Assembly (NCBI RefSeq): GCF_011090385.1 | Contig: NZ_SEWW01000010.1 | Coordinates: 1 to 64,000 of the forward strand | DNA: 64,000 nucleotides | From: Aquirufa beregesia | GTDB lineage: Bacteria > Bacteroidota > Bacteroidia > Cytophagales > Spirosomataceae | Direction of reading: 5' to 3' | Shown here: positions 16,896 to 26,766 of the stretch, in pieces | Layout: each line of letters begins with the position of its first letter | How positions within the stretch are numbered: position 1 is the first letter of the stretch | Position numbers and translations under genes: made by a program | Notes under the pieces: model-generated | Seen by the model: only the letters and a program-made list of their open reading frames with translations | Told to the model about the DNA's origin: nothing | The model's database searches: none

Positions 16896-19634
16896 TTATT
16901 TCGCAGCTGGTTTAGCAAACATGGCATTAGCCTCACTACCACCTGACATTAAATAAGCCATTAAATCTTTCAATTCTTCTGGATTCAAGCTATTGATCAA
17001 ACCAGCAAGCATGGGAGATACTCCAGAATACTTCACTGAAGTTACATTTTTCTTCAATACCTTTTCAACTTGATCCGGAGCATATGGGTTTTGCGACACA
17101 TAGAATGCTACTTTATCCTGATTTGTGATACGACCTACTACGGATGTTCCATTTCTCAACATCAACTGAGAAGCAGCATATTGATCTGAAACCGTTTTGT
17201 TCGGGTCAATGATTGATTCCAAAATATCCTTCTTAGAGAAACGAGTTCCCAAATTAGTCAAGTCGGGACCAACATTTCCTCCGCCATCAGAACCTACGGC
17301 ATGACAGTTTCTACAAGTTGTAGCAGCAAACATCGATTTACCATTTTGGAAATCACGATTTGTTAAAGGAGCATCCAAAAGTGCTACTGCGTCTTCCACT
17401 TTCCAGTTTCTACCAGGGCCTTTCGGTGCATTTACTTTTACTAAATCATTACCATTAGCTGTTAATAAATCAGCACCTGACATTTTATCATATTTTGCAC
17501 GCTGTGCTTCAGCTACATTTTTCAAAGCTAATTTACGAGCACGATCAATGAAACCTACATAACTACGTCCACCTTGATACTCAAATCCTTTACGGAACCA
17601 AGCAAAATAGCGGTCGTGTAATTCTGGAGTCCAATTGTTCTTAGCCGCACTTAACATCGTAGCTAAATAGGTTTGTTGTGCTGGTGGAATTTTTTCCAAC
17701 ATACGAGCGATATCTGTACCATACTGAGGGTTACGCATAATTAAGTCAGCAGAAGAAGTCGCCGTTTCAGCACGGTAAGCAGCTACGGAAGCGGTATCTT
17801 TTGTTTCCATCAACTTCAAAGTACGAGGAATGATGTTTGGAGCTTCCAAAGTCACCAAGATACGGCTCAATGAACGAGTTAAGTTCATTTGTTTCGCTGG
17901 GTATAATGCATCAAACTTCGCCACAATAGCTGAAGATTGAGAAGCATCTGGCAAACCGTTTCTTAAAATATTCAATTCAAAGGCACGGATGTAATCAATT
18001 TGCAATGCCTCATTGAAACCTTTATTATCAATCTTCAATAAAGCTGCATTGATAGCATTTTTATTTTCTGGCTTATCCATACGAATCAAACCAATCAAAG
18101 CATTGATAGCTGCAACTGGATCTTTTTCATTCAATGCTTTATCTTTCCAAGAATCAGCTGGATTATGCTCTAGAGCAATACGTGCAGCATAACGAACAAA
18201 ACGATCTGGGCTATTCAAATGTGGCCAAACTGTAGCAACAGCTGCAGGATTTGGTCCATTATGGAATACCTCTAACTTACGACGCAATTCATTCAATGGA
18301 GTAATTTGAGAAACAACTGGTTTGGTATTAGCTTCTTCAGGTCCTGTATAATATACACGATACAAATCAGACTCTAAACGACGACCACCAATTAAGAAAT
18401 ATAAAGCTCCATCAGGACCAATTTGACCATCTGTTAATGGTAAAGGAATACCCGATAAGAATTCTTCACGATCAGCTGTATAAGTAGAACCTTGTGGTTT
18501 CAACTTGATTAAGTGAGCAATACCAAATGTCCAGTCAAATGCCAATAACGATTTTTTGTATTTCGCAGGAAACTTAGCATCACGCAATGACAATAAACTT
18601 GTTGGAGAACCTTGTCCGATATTCAATACTGGAGGTAAGTTATCCGGTAAAGAAGGTGACCATTTGCTGTTACCTGTTCTCCATCCATGCTCTGAACCAG
18701 ATGTTACGTGGTTGATACGAGTTGGTCTGTACCAAGGTAAACCGAAATCCCACTCCATATCAGCATCATATGCGAATAAATCACCTACTTCATTAAAAGC
18801 AATATCAAATGCATTTCTGTATCCAGCACTGATTAATTCCCATTTTTTGCCATCTGGATCAATGTTTACTACATATCCACCTGGAGCATAACGATCATTA
18901 GCATGTCCACGCGGGTCTTTGATTAAAGGGAACAAATTGTCCTCATGCCAGTTTTTAGGCAAACGGTAAGCATCCATTGGAGGTACATCCGTATGGTTAC
19001 CATTGATTAAATAGATGGATTTTTTATCAGGAGATAAAATGATGGAGTGTGGACCGTGTTCTCCTTCACCTTTGAATTCCTTCATCAAAGTGATCTTATC
19101 GAACTGATCATCACCATCTAAATCCTGAACACGGTACAATCCACTACCACGTGGAGCATAGCTAGGAGCAAAATTAGGATTACGACCAGGTTGAGCTGCA
19201 GGAGGATTAACTGGAGCTACACGAGCATTCACCATCACGTACAAGCTATTGAACGCATATAATAAACCGTGAGCATTACCAATACCTAATGTATCCACCC
19301 CTTTTCCAAATTTCAATTTCTCAATTTTCGGAGTATTATCTTTTGATCCAATAGCTGGAATAGTTAATCTAAACAATCCACCATATTGGTCAGAAGCAAT
19401 CATTCTGCCTTTATCATCAAAACACATAGCTACCCATGAACCAATTTTGGCATCCGATGGGCTAAATAAGTGTTCTACTTTAAATCCAGGTTGTAGACGA
19501 ATCTTATCGATCTTTGGATTAGCTCCTTCTGCCAGAGCGGGCTGTACTTTGTGGAGTGAATTGTAGCCAAAACTGCCCAAAGCAATTACGGCTGCAAACA
19601 CCATTCCAAGTTTAACTAGAGGTCTCATTTTCAT
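16896..19634 (-). CDS. Secreted beta-propeller dehydrogenase-like protein with C-terminal cytochrome c
   Basis: The 912-residue protein starts with a signal peptide. The first ~430 residues form an NHL/PQQ-dehydrogenase-like beta-propeller (repeated D-G-D, G-P-D-G-A-L-Y motifs). The next ~300 are a helical-repeat region. The C-terminus holds a single heme site C774-R-N-C777-H778 followed by G-G-N-V-G-P-D-L-T-N-L-G and a probable Met ligand. This layout is that of the large heme-domain proteins best known from Planctomycetes and Verrucomicrobia (TIGR02603-type). It would act in the periplasm, moving electrons from a sugar to the respiratory chain, but the catalytic cofactor is not evident. It lies in the middle of the sugar operon. 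Confidence 0.85.
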   Translation of the reverse strand: MKMRPLVKLGMVFAAVIALGSFGYNSLHKVQPALAEGANPKIDKIRLQPGFKVEHLFSPSDAKIGSWVAMCFDDKGRMIASDQYGGLFRLTIPAIGSKDNTPKIEKLKFGKGVDTLGIGNAHGLLYAFNSLYVMVNARVAPVNPPAAQPGRNPNFAPSYAPRGSGLYRVQDLDGDDQFDKITLMKEFKGEGEHGPHSIILSPDKKSIYLINGNHTDVPPMDAYRLPKNWHEDNLFPLIKDPRGHANDRYAPGGYVVNIDPDGKKWELISAGYRNAFDIAFNEVGDLFAYDADMEWDFGLPWYRPTRINHVTSGSEHGWRTGNSKWSPSLPDNLPPVLNIGQGSPTSLLSLRDAKFPAKYKKSLLAFDWTFGIAHLIKLKPQGSTYTADREEFLSGIPLPLTDGQIGPDGALYFLIGGRRLESDLYRVYYTGPEEANTKPVVSQITPLNELRRKLEVFHNGPNPAAVATVWPHLNSPDRFVRYAARIALEHNPADSWKDKALNEKDPVAAINALIGLIRMDKPENKNAINAALLKIDNKGFNEALQIDYIRAFELNILRNGLPDASQSSAIVAKFDALYPAKQMNLTRSLSRILVTLEAPNIIPRTLKLMETKDTASVAAYRAETATSSADLIMRNPQYGTDIARMLEKIPPAQQTYLATMLSAAKNNWTPELHDRYFAWFRKGFEYQGGRSYVGFIDRARKLALKNVAEAQRAKYDKMSGADLLTANGNDLVKVNAPKGPGRNWKVEDAVALLDAPLTNRDFQNGKSMFAATTCRNCHAVGSDGGGNVGPDLTNLGTRFSKKDILESIIDPNKTVSDQYAASQLMLRNGTSVVGRITNQDKVAFYVSQNPYAPDQVEKVLKKNVTSVKYSGVSPMLAGLINSLNPEELKDLMAYLMSGGSEANAMFAKPAAK

Positions 19635-19648
19635 ATAATTAACAGTGT

Positions 19649-20428
19649 TTATTTAAGAGTTTTCAATCGAATATTTTTGTATTCCACTTTCATGGGAGGT
19701 CCTACGTGAACTTGCATACCTAACCAACCAGAAGCTTTTCCATTAATTTTATCTAAATCAGTTACATCGCTCATCAAAACGCCGTTGATGTAATGCAATA
19801 AATGATTTCCTTTGGCCACAATATGTAGCTCATTCCAATCTTCTGATTTAATCGAGGTTTTCAAAGAATCCGTATGTCCTAAAGAACCTTTTACCTGACG
19901 AGCTGTCCAGTTATTTCTTTGAGCCAATGTACGTAAATTGTTCTTTATTTCTGGGTCTGTTTGCTCGTTAATGACGGATATTTCACCGCGATAGGCCAAA
20001 GTTGTGCGAGCACGTTCTTCATAATTCTGACCAGTATAACGGTTACTACCATCGATATCCGCTTGATATCCTTTTAAAGCATAAGGCAAATCAGGTAATA
20101 ATTCTTCCGAACGGTAGTTCACACCGGTATTACCCGATTTAGTAATTTTAACATCTGCCTTAAATTCAAAATCAGCAGGCTGTCCACCTCTCCAAATTAA
20201 GAAATGATTTCTTTTTAATATTGTTGCCGGAGTAATTTCCCCTACGATGGATCCGTTTTCTACTCGCCAATAGGCTGGATCACCCTCCCATCCTTTTAAA
20301 CTCTTGCCATCAAAGATTTTCTTGAATCCTTTTTCCTTAGGTTTGTCCTGGCCTGCCGAAGGATTGCGAAACGCAAAGAATGGAAGCATCAGCCCTACGA
20401 GGCCTAGGTACAATAATTGTTTTTTCAT
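19649..20428 (-). CDS. Secreted DUF1080 (3-keto-disaccharide hydrolase-like) protein
   Basis: The 259-residue protein has a signal peptide and the LamG/jelly-roll fold typical of DUF1080: F-K-K-I-F-D-G-K-S-L-K-G-W near the start, W-R-V-E-N-G-S-I-V-G-E, and G-N-T-G-V-N-Y-R-S-E-E. Some members hydrolyse 3-keto-glycosides, which would fit a locus that also holds an oxidoreductase and a cytochrome c protein. The gene is 14 nt upstream of the cytochrome gene. The substrate is an inference from family and context. Confidence 0.85.
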   Translation of the reverse strand: MKKQLLYLGLVGLMLPFFAFRNPSAGQDKPKEKGFKKIFDGKSLKGWEGDPAYWRVENGSIVGEITPATILKRNHFLIWRGGQPADFEFKADVKITKSGNTGVNYRSEELLPDLPYALKGYQADIDGSNRYTGQNYEERARTTLAYRGEISVINEQTDPEIKNNLRTLAQRNNWTARQVKGSLGHTDSLKTSIKSEDWNELHIVAKGNHLLHYINGVLMSDVTDLDKINGKASGWLGMQVHVGPPMKVEYKNIRLKTLK

Positions 20429-20494
20429 AGGTACTATAGATTATATGTAAAAATTAGTGAAAAAATTCGCATTTATATAATGTTTTATAGGGTT

Positions 20495-21700
20495 CTAAGC
20501 CTTTTTCTTAGTCTGTTGAAAAAAGACGAAAACACCCTTTTTATTCGAGATAACTATATCTTTTAATCCATCTTGATTCATATCTTCTATCACAATATGT
20601 ATCCCTGCACCTGAATCTTCGTCAATGTCATGGCTTATCCAAGTAGGGTTTTTACCTGATTTAAATTCATACCAGCGTAACAGTGATTTTTCAAATTCTC
20701 CTGGATCTTTTCCATTATGCGCCATAAAGCGCTTGCCAACGACAAAATCAGGCTGTTTATCTCCATTTAAATCGGCCATCACCATAGCATGTGTTTGAGA
20801 TAAATCTTTTTGAATGACTTGGGTTTCAACACCTGTGGCTGTCCGGCGGTGCCACCAAATGCCATAATCATGTGCTGAAGAATTAAGTAAATCAACCAGG
20901 CCATCTCCATCCAAATCAAGAACCATGATATGAGCACTATCAAAACTCAAGGATAAAGGGTGAAAAGTCCAATCATTGGCTAATACATCTTGTGGACATT
21001 CCCACCAACCTTCTTTGAAGATGATGTCTTTTCTTCCATCTCCGTTCATGTCGCCATGACCTAAACCATGGGTATATTTATGTGTCCCTAAACTAGGGTT
21101 AGAGGAAATCACGTGTGCTTTCCAAACAGTATCTTTTTTAGTGCTAGGTGCTTGTAACCAAACCATTTGTTTTGATTTGGAATCATTGCCAATAATATCT
21201 TTCAATCCATCTCCATTCACATCTTCAAAAAGTGGAGATTCATTTCCGATGGACGCATATAAAAAATGTCTTTTCCAAAGCTCAGTCTTGTTTTTGGGAT
21301 TCTCAAACCAAAAAACTGCTTCACCTGGCAATCCCACTTTAATCAAATCGACCCAGCCGTCGTGGTTTACATCCTGAGCAAAATTTAAAAATGAATTACT
21401 ATATCCCTCGTCTACCTTAAACACATGATCTTTCGGGAAAACTTTCAATGATTTATCGTAACGAAGATCATCATCACTAATAACATGTTTTGTCCATTTC
21501 GGTGCTTCAAACCAATAGGAACCTGCCATAACATCTTTTTTTCCATCATGGTTTACATCTCCCACGCAAACCCCTTCAGAGAGAAAAGTTGAACTTAGAA
21601 TCACTTTCTTAAAATCGGGAGTATGATTTGCTCCTATGGCTTGCCCAACAAATGCCAAACTAAACAATAGAGCCTTCAAAGTGAATGTAAACGTTTTCAT
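20495..21700 (-). CDS. Secreted FG-GAP/VCBS beta-propeller protein
   Basis: The 401-residue protein has a signal peptide ending near G-A-N. At least seven calcium-binding D-x-N/D-x-D-G-x-x-D loops follow, for example D-V-N-H-D-G-K-K-D, D-V-N-G-D-G-L-K-D, D-M-N-G-D-G-R-K-D, D-L-D-G-D-G-L-V-D and D-M-N-Q-D-G-L-K-D. They predict a seven-bladed propeller of the FG-GAP type, exported or surface exposed, with a possible binding or scaffold role. No catalytic residue is seen. It is the first gene after the terminator that follows susD, so its expression may be lower than that of susCD or start from its own promoter. Confidence 0.85.
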   Translation of the reverse strand: MKTFTFTLKALLFSLAFVGQAIGANHTPDFKKVILSSTFLSEGVCVGDVNHDGKKDVMAGSYWFEAPKWTKHVISDDDLRYDKSLKVFPKDHVFKVDEGYSNSFLNFAQDVNHDGWVDLIKVGLPGEAVFWFENPKNKTELWKRHFLYASIGNESPLFEDVNGDGLKDIIGNDSKSKQMVWLQAPSTKKDTVWKAHVISSNPSLGTHKYTHGLGHGDMNGDGRKDIIFKEGWWECPQDVLANDWTFHPLSLSFDSAHIMVLDLDGDGLVDLLNSSAHDYGIWWHRRTATGVETQVIQKDLSQTHAMVMADLNGDKQPDFVVGKRFMAHNGKDPGEFEKSLLRWYEFKSGKNPTWISHDIDEDSGAGIHIVIEDMNQDGLKDIVISNKKGVFVFFQQTKKKA

Positions 21701-21710
21701 AGAAATAAGA

Positions 21711-21747
21711 GAAAAAAATAGCTGTCCTGATGATCTAGGACAGCTAT
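21711..21747 (-). terminator. Strong rho-independent terminator after susD
   Basis: An 11-bp perfect stem ATAGCTGTCCT / AGGACAGCTAT with an 8-nt loop is followed on the minus strand by a run of T's (A's at 21712-21717). It lies between the susD stop and the FG-GAP start and probably reduces readthrough into the enzyme genes. Confidence 0.88.
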
Positions 21748-21763
21748 TCTAACTACTAAATGA

Positions 21764-23275
21764 TTACTTAATATTTGGATTCAATGCAGCTTCATCAGCA
21801 GGCATTGGGTAATATTTCTCAATAACTGAGAAAGAGTTACTACGAAGTGTATATCCTCTTTGGTAATAATAAGAGAATGGATCCTTTTTGATAGCTTCTC
21901 CACGAGCAGTGATCACAGCTTTATACGTATCTGTACGTACTAGGTCATGCCAACGCTTGTTCTCAAACGCCAATTCTACACGACGCTCTTGCATTAAAGC
22001 CGTACGGAAGTCAGCTTGAGAAGTAGCTGTAGAATTCGCTAAACCTGCACGCTTACGTACCATATTTAAGTACGTTGCAGCTTCAGCCGTTTTTCCTTGC
22101 TCATTCAATGCTTCAGCTAAGAATAATAAAGCTTCAGAATAACGATATACTGGCCAGTTCATACCATGGTTACCATTCAAGGAGTGAGTTTTCATATACT
22201 TCTTAATGATTGGGTATGTTTTACCTTCCCATAAAGTTGATGAACATAAAATGTAACCAATGGAAGCATCTTTACGTAAATCACCTGACTCATATGCCGC
22301 AATAATATCTGGAGTTGGAATGTTATTACCTTCTCCTGTTTGGGGCTGTGGATTTGACGTTCCTGAAAGCGTTTTTAATTCAGACTCTAACATAGGACGA
22401 GGCAAAAAGTTGTACATAAATGTACCGTTAAATCCATTAGAACCCTCTTGGAACTGAACTTCAAATACGCTTTCGGCATTATTTTTGTTCGCAGTAGAAG
22501 TAGAGAATACATTGTTGTAATCTGGAATTAATGAATAATTTCCTTCTGCAACAACTTCCTTCATTAATTTCTCTGCTTCAGCCCATTTCTTCTGAATGAT
22601 GTACAAGTTAGCCAACACTGTTTTGGCAGCACCTGAAGTAGCACGTCCAGCTTCCTGAGTAGACTTTGGCTTTAAGTTTGCCGCAGCACCTATTAAATCA
22701 TCCGTGATAATTTTCTCTAAATCAGCGGCAGTTCCCATTTTGGCAGCTGCTGCCTCACGAGTAGTAACTGGAGTTAATTGTAAAGGCGCTTTATTGAAAT
22801 AACGGTACAATTCAAAGTAAGCAAATCCACGCATGAATTGGGCCTGACCCTTCAAGTTTGCTTTTTCTGTAGCATCAAAATCCGCTTTATCAATCAAAGC
22901 TAGGATTTGATTCGCACGTGCGATAATCAAATAATCTTGACGATATTGGTTCAATACGTGTGCGTTGGTGGTTAATCCATTCGATACTGGAATAGAGAAA
23001 TCCGCCAAATCTTCTTGCTGCTCTGTTGCACCAAATGCTGTATTACGAGCATAATAAGTGTTATCCGAGTGCATTTCAGATAATAACCAAGAACGGTCAT
23101 TGTAGATTGTTCTCAATGGAACATAACATGCATTCACCGCTTGTTGAAAATCGGACTGCGTCTTAAAAAACGTTACCGAACTTAAACTTGTTTCCGGAGT
23201 AATATCCAAGAAACTCTCTGTGCAACCTGTCAATCCGACAGCCAGCAAACAGCTTAATATTATTTTATTTTTCAT
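21764..23275 (-). CDS. susD: SusD/RagB-family outer-membrane nutrient-binding lipoprotein
   Basis: The 503-residue lipoprotein (lipobox V-G-L-T-G-C18) has the SusD tetratricopeptide-like fold. The N-terminal E-S-F-L-D-I-T-P-E-T, the middle helical repeats (A-Q-F-M-R-G-F-A-Y-F-E-L-Y-R) and the C-terminal L-L-F-L-A-E-A-L-N-E, L-N-M-V-R-K-R-A-G and R-R-V-E-L-A-F-E-N-K-R-W-H-D-L-V are diagnostic. It forms the lid of the SusC channel encoded 33 nt upstream and binds the ligand at the cell surface. Confidence 0.96.
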   Translation of the reverse strand: MKNKIILSCLLAVGLTGCTESFLDITPETSLSSVTFFKTQSDFQQAVNACYVPLRTIYNDRSWLLSEMHSDNTYYARNTAFGATEQQEDLADFSIPVSNGLTTNAHVLNQYRQDYLIIARANQILALIDKADFDATEKANLKGQAQFMRGFAYFELYRYFNKAPLQLTPVTTREAAAAKMGTAADLEKIITDDLIGAAANLKPKSTQEAGRATSGAAKTVLANLYIIQKKWAEAEKLMKEVVAEGNYSLIPDYNNVFSTSTANKNNAESVFEVQFQEGSNGFNGTFMYNFLPRPMLESELKTLSGTSNPQPQTGEGNNIPTPDIIAAYESGDLRKDASIGYILCSSTLWEGKTYPIIKKYMKTHSLNGNHGMNWPVYRYSEALLFLAEALNEQGKTAEAATYLNMVRKRAGLANSTATSQADFRTALMQERRVELAFENKRWHDLVRTDTYKAVITARGEAIKKDPFSYYYQRGYTLRSNSFSVIEKYYPMPADEAALNPNIK

Positions 23276-23308
23276 TGTTTCTAAAAATAAACGTGATTAT
23301 CTGGCTAA

Positions 23309-26300
23309 TTAAAAGTTAAAGTTGGCTCCAACAGTGAAGGTACGCGGAACTGGATAACTTGAGAAGTCAATACCTTGACTTAAGTTACCACCATCTCCTT
23401 GACCGTTTCCTTGAGAACTAACCTCAGGATTTGGTCCACCCCAGTAATTAGTGAAAATAAATGCTTGCTGACATGAAGCATATACACGAAGCGATTTGTA
23501 CACCTTAGAAGGCTTAGTAAATGTATAACCCAACGTGATGTTACGGATAGTGAAGTAAGAAGCATCAGAGATGAAACGAGAGTTAATCCAGTCACGCTCA
23601 ATACCCGTTACGTTACCACCACCTACAGTAGTACCATATTTACCTAAACCAGGATTAGATTCTGATCTCCAACGATTAGCTACTTCTTCTAACAAGTTGA
23701 AAGGACCATCTAAGTTAGCCGTTGAGTAAATGTGACGAACCATAACTTGGTTTCCATAAGAACCAGATCCAATTACATTGAAATCCCAGTTTTTGTAGGC
23801 TACATTGTTCGTAATTCCGTAAATGAAATCTGGGAAAGGATTACCCATAATCACACGGTCATCATTGTTACCACCATAAGTAATTACACCATCACCGTTA
23901 GCATCCCAAATTTTGATTGTACCAGGGAATGAACGACCTGGAACCTTAGGACTATTGTCTACATCAGCTTGGTTTTTGTACATACCTTGAGAAATCAAAC
24001 CGTAGAACTGACCGAATGGTTGACCTACTTTAGTGATGTGGAATGTACCATAAACACGGTCAATACCAGGAGCTAAAGCTACTACTACGTTACGGTTGAA
24101 CGAGATGTTGGCATTGGTAGTCCACTTAACTGCACCAGTTGTATTTTTTGTGTTTACACCAAATTCATGACCCCAGAATTTAATCTCACCAATGTTATCA
24201 TTAAAGTTAGAGAAACCTGATTCCTGAGCAATTTGAACGGAATACAATAAGTTAGACGTATTCTTTAAGTAATAATCATACGTGAAACTCACACGATCAT
24301 TCCATAAGTTCAAGTCCAAACCTAAGTCTAACTGACGTGTTTTTTCCCATCCTAAGTTCGGATTAGCTAAAGAACTAACAGAAGCTCCAGGAGAAACAGT
24401 ATTACCAAATACACCGTTGACCGTATTGTTAATCAAGGCATACTGAGTATAGTTACCAATGTTGTTGTTACCAATTTCACCGAAACTACCTCTGATTTTC
24501 ATGAAAGAAACAGCTGGGATATCTTGCATAAAGCCCTCATCAGAAACGACCCAACCTAAACCAACAGATGGGAATGTACCCCAACGGTTATTTAAACCGA
24601 AACGAGAAGATCCGTCACGACGAATAGCTGCGTTTAATAAATACTTTCCTTTGTAGTTATACGTAGCACGAGCTAAGAAAGAGGTCAACGCCCACTCTTG
24701 AACACCACTTTGAGTCGCTCCACGATTGATGTTGATAGCACCTTGGATTGTAGGAAGACGGTCATCCGAATAAGTATCCGCTTGAACTTGAGTAAACTCT
24801 TGACGGAAATACTGGTTGGTGTAACCTCCTAATAACTCTAATTTATGATCTTCGTTGATTGTCTTGTTATAAGTAACAGTATTCTCATTCAACCAAGATA
24901 CGTTCTCTACGTTTTGACGGATAGAAACCGCCGTAGTAGGAATTGGAGTGTTAATAGCACTAGTAGCAGTTGATGGGTTGAAGAAGAAGAATTTCGTTCT
25001 TAAAATTTCACCATTGATACTAGACTTCAATTTCAAACCTTTGATTGGCTCATACTCCATGAAAGCATTCGTCAATAAGTTCGTTGTAGTCGTTTCATTT
25101 ATTAACTCTTGAGCAGAACGAACCCAGTTAGCATAAGCAAAGATGTTACCTGTACTTGCTGGAAAACGGTTGAACTTAGTAAGTGTAGTACCATCAGCCT
25201 CATAAATCGGCATGATAGGCCATGTATGCAAAGCATTGAACAAGATACCAGTACCACGGTCACCATCAGTTCTTGGAGTATTATCGTAGGTCAATTGAGG
25301 AGCTACGTTAAAACCAATAGTCACTTTGTCAGAAATGTCATATGCTGAATTTAAACGTAATGAATAACGCTTATAATCCGTATTGATAACCACACCTTTT
25401 TGATCCAAAACTCCAGCTACTAAGGAAGTTCTAGATTTCTCCTTGTTAGAAGTGATGGATAAGTTATAACTTGTGATAGGTGCATTTTTATTAATTAATG
25501 CATCAAACCAATCGTTGTTTTTACCTGCATACTGAGAAGGATTTTGGAATTCAGCAGGAACTGGTTGCTTTGCATCTTCATAGAATTCTTTCTTGAATTG
25601 AGCAAACTGAACAGCATCCATCATTTTAACACGTCCCTTCATTGGAACTTGCTGAACACCTGTGTAAACGTTAAAGCTTACGTTAGTTCCACTTCCTTTA
25701 CCCTTCTTCGTTGTAATCAAAACCACACCATTAGCTGCACGAGAACCATATAATGAAGTAGAAGCAGCATCTTTCAATACGGAGATATCTTCAATCTCAT
25801 CTGGGTTCATAGCGCCGATTGTACCCGTGATAGGGAAACCATCCACTACATATAATGGATCAGAACCAGCAGAAACTGATAATTGACCACGAATACGGAT
25901 ATTCAAACCCTTACCAGGTTGACCAGTAGTTTGATTAATTTGAACACCTGCTAATTGACCTTGTAATTTTTGGCCAATTTGAGTCACAGGTAAATCTTTC
26001 AATTCTTTGTAACCAATCGTTTGTACAGCACCCGTGATTTCTTTTTTCACTTGACTACCGTAACCCACTACTACGATTTCGTTCAGTGTCTTGTTATCCG
26101 CAACTAATGAAATATTCAAAGTCTTTTGACCCGAATAAACGACATCTTTGGATATAAAACCAACCGAACTAAAACGTAAAGTTTCATTGTTTTTAACATC
26201 GATGGCAAAGTTACCTGAACCATCTGTGGAAGCTCCACGAGTGGTACCTACGATAGTAACTGCAGCACCAATCAAAGGCTCCCCGTCGGAACCACTTACT

Positions 26301-26416
26301 TTACCTCGAAGATTCTGGGCCTGTGCCATTGCTACCGAGGACAAAAAGAAAATCAGCGCTAGAAGCAAGCCTCCAGTCCGATTTCCCATTCGTAGATCGT
26401 AAAATTTGTTTTTCAT
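23309..26416 (-). CDS. susC: SusC/RagA-family TonB-dependent outer-membrane transporter
   Basis: The 1035-residue protein has a signal peptide (S-V-A-M-A-Q-A-Q), an N-terminal carboxypeptidase-regulatory-like domain (L-R-G-K-V-S-G-S-D-G-E-P-L-I-G-A), the TonB box region, a plug (G-Q-L-A-G-V-Q-I-N and I-R-I-R-G-Q-L-S-V) and a 22-strand barrel ending in a terminal Phe (V-G-A-N-F-N-F). It imports the ligand with energy from TonB. No extra N-terminal anti-sigma signalling domain is present, so control by an ECF sigma factor is not suggested. It heads the whole sugar locus. Confidence 0.96.
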   Translation of the reverse strand: MKNKFYDLRMGNRTGGLLLALIFFLSSVAMAQAQNLRGKVSGSDGEPLIGAAVTIVGTTRGASTDGSGNFAIDVKNNETLRFSSVGFISKDVVYSGQKTLNISLVADNKTLNEIVVVGYGSQVKKEITGAVQTIGYKELKDLPVTQIGQKLQGQLAGVQINQTTGQPGKGLNIRIRGQLSVSAGSDPLYVVDGFPITGTIGAMNPDEIEDISVLKDAASTSLYGSRAANGVVLITTKKGKGSGTNVSFNVYTGVQQVPMKGRVKMMDAVQFAQFKKEFYEDAKQPVPAEFQNPSQYAGKNNDWFDALINKNAPITSYNLSITSNKEKSRTSLVAGVLDQKGVVINTDYKRYSLRLNSAYDISDKVTIGFNVAPQLTYDNTPRTDGDRGTGILFNALHTWPIMPIYEADGTTLTKFNRFPASTGNIFAYANWVRSAQELINETTTTNLLTNAFMEYEPIKGLKLKSSINGEILRTKFFFFNPSTATSAINTPIPTTAVSIRQNVENVSWLNENTVTYNKTINEDHKLELLGGYTNQYFRQEFTQVQADTYSDDRLPTIQGAININRGATQSGVQEWALTSFLARATYNYKGKYLLNAAIRRDGSSRFGLNNRWGTFPSVGLGWVVSDEGFMQDIPAVSFMKIRGSFGEIGNNNIGNYTQYALINNTVNGVFGNTVSPGASVSSLANPNLGWEKTRQLDLGLDLNLWNDRVSFTYDYYLKNTSNLLYSVQIAQESGFSNFNDNIGEIKFWGHEFGVNTKNTTGAVKWTTNANISFNRNVVVALAPGIDRVYGTFHITKVGQPFGQFYGLISQGMYKNQADVDNSPKVPGRSFPGTIKIWDANGDGVITYGGNNDDRVIMGNPFPDFIYGITNNVAYKNWDFNVIGSGSYGNQVMVRHIYSTANLDGPFNLLEEVANRWRSESNPGLGKYGTTVGGGNVTGIERDWINSRFISDASYFTIRNITLGYTFTKPSKVYKSLRVYASCQQAFIFTNYWGGPNPEVSSQGNGQGDGGNLSQGIDFSSYPVPRTFTVGANFNF

Positions 26417-26766
26417 AGAGAAAAAATTAAAGGTTAAAAATGTGTGATTTTGATTAATTCAGAAGCCAAGTTTTAAAGCAACATGATTAATAACTGTCGA
26501 AATTTAGAATATAGCACTACCCTAACCGTCCTTATCTATCCTTATGAAAAAAATAAAAAATTTCTAGATTTCATCAAAAAAGTACCATTTCGTGTATTTA
26601 ATGGTAAATAAAAATACGCTAAATAGTACTTTAACTGCATTATTTTGAAAATTTCTGACTTGGTCTTTTTTAATTTGACTTAACCTGAGGTGCTGATGAA
26701 AATCATACTTATGTGCTGATTTTTGAGAAAAAAGAAAGAAATTAGATTATATATCTATTAAATAAC
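26417..26766. other. Divergent intergenic region between susC and the M24 peptidase gene
   Basis: These 350 AT-rich bases must hold the promoters of both susC (minus) and the peptidase (plus). No perfect TAnnTTTG was found for either. A near match TTAATTTG lies at about 26669-26676 for the plus-strand gene. The word TGTGCTGAT / GGTGCTGAT occurs twice (26690-26698 and 26712-26720). No ORF or hairpin with clear meaning is seen. Confidence 0.4.

Noticed and set aside
26440-26460. TGTGATTTTGATTAA as another Crp/Fnr operator near susC
   Set aside because: Only the left half-site matches; there is no TCAC at the right distance and no -7 element 44 nt away on either strand.
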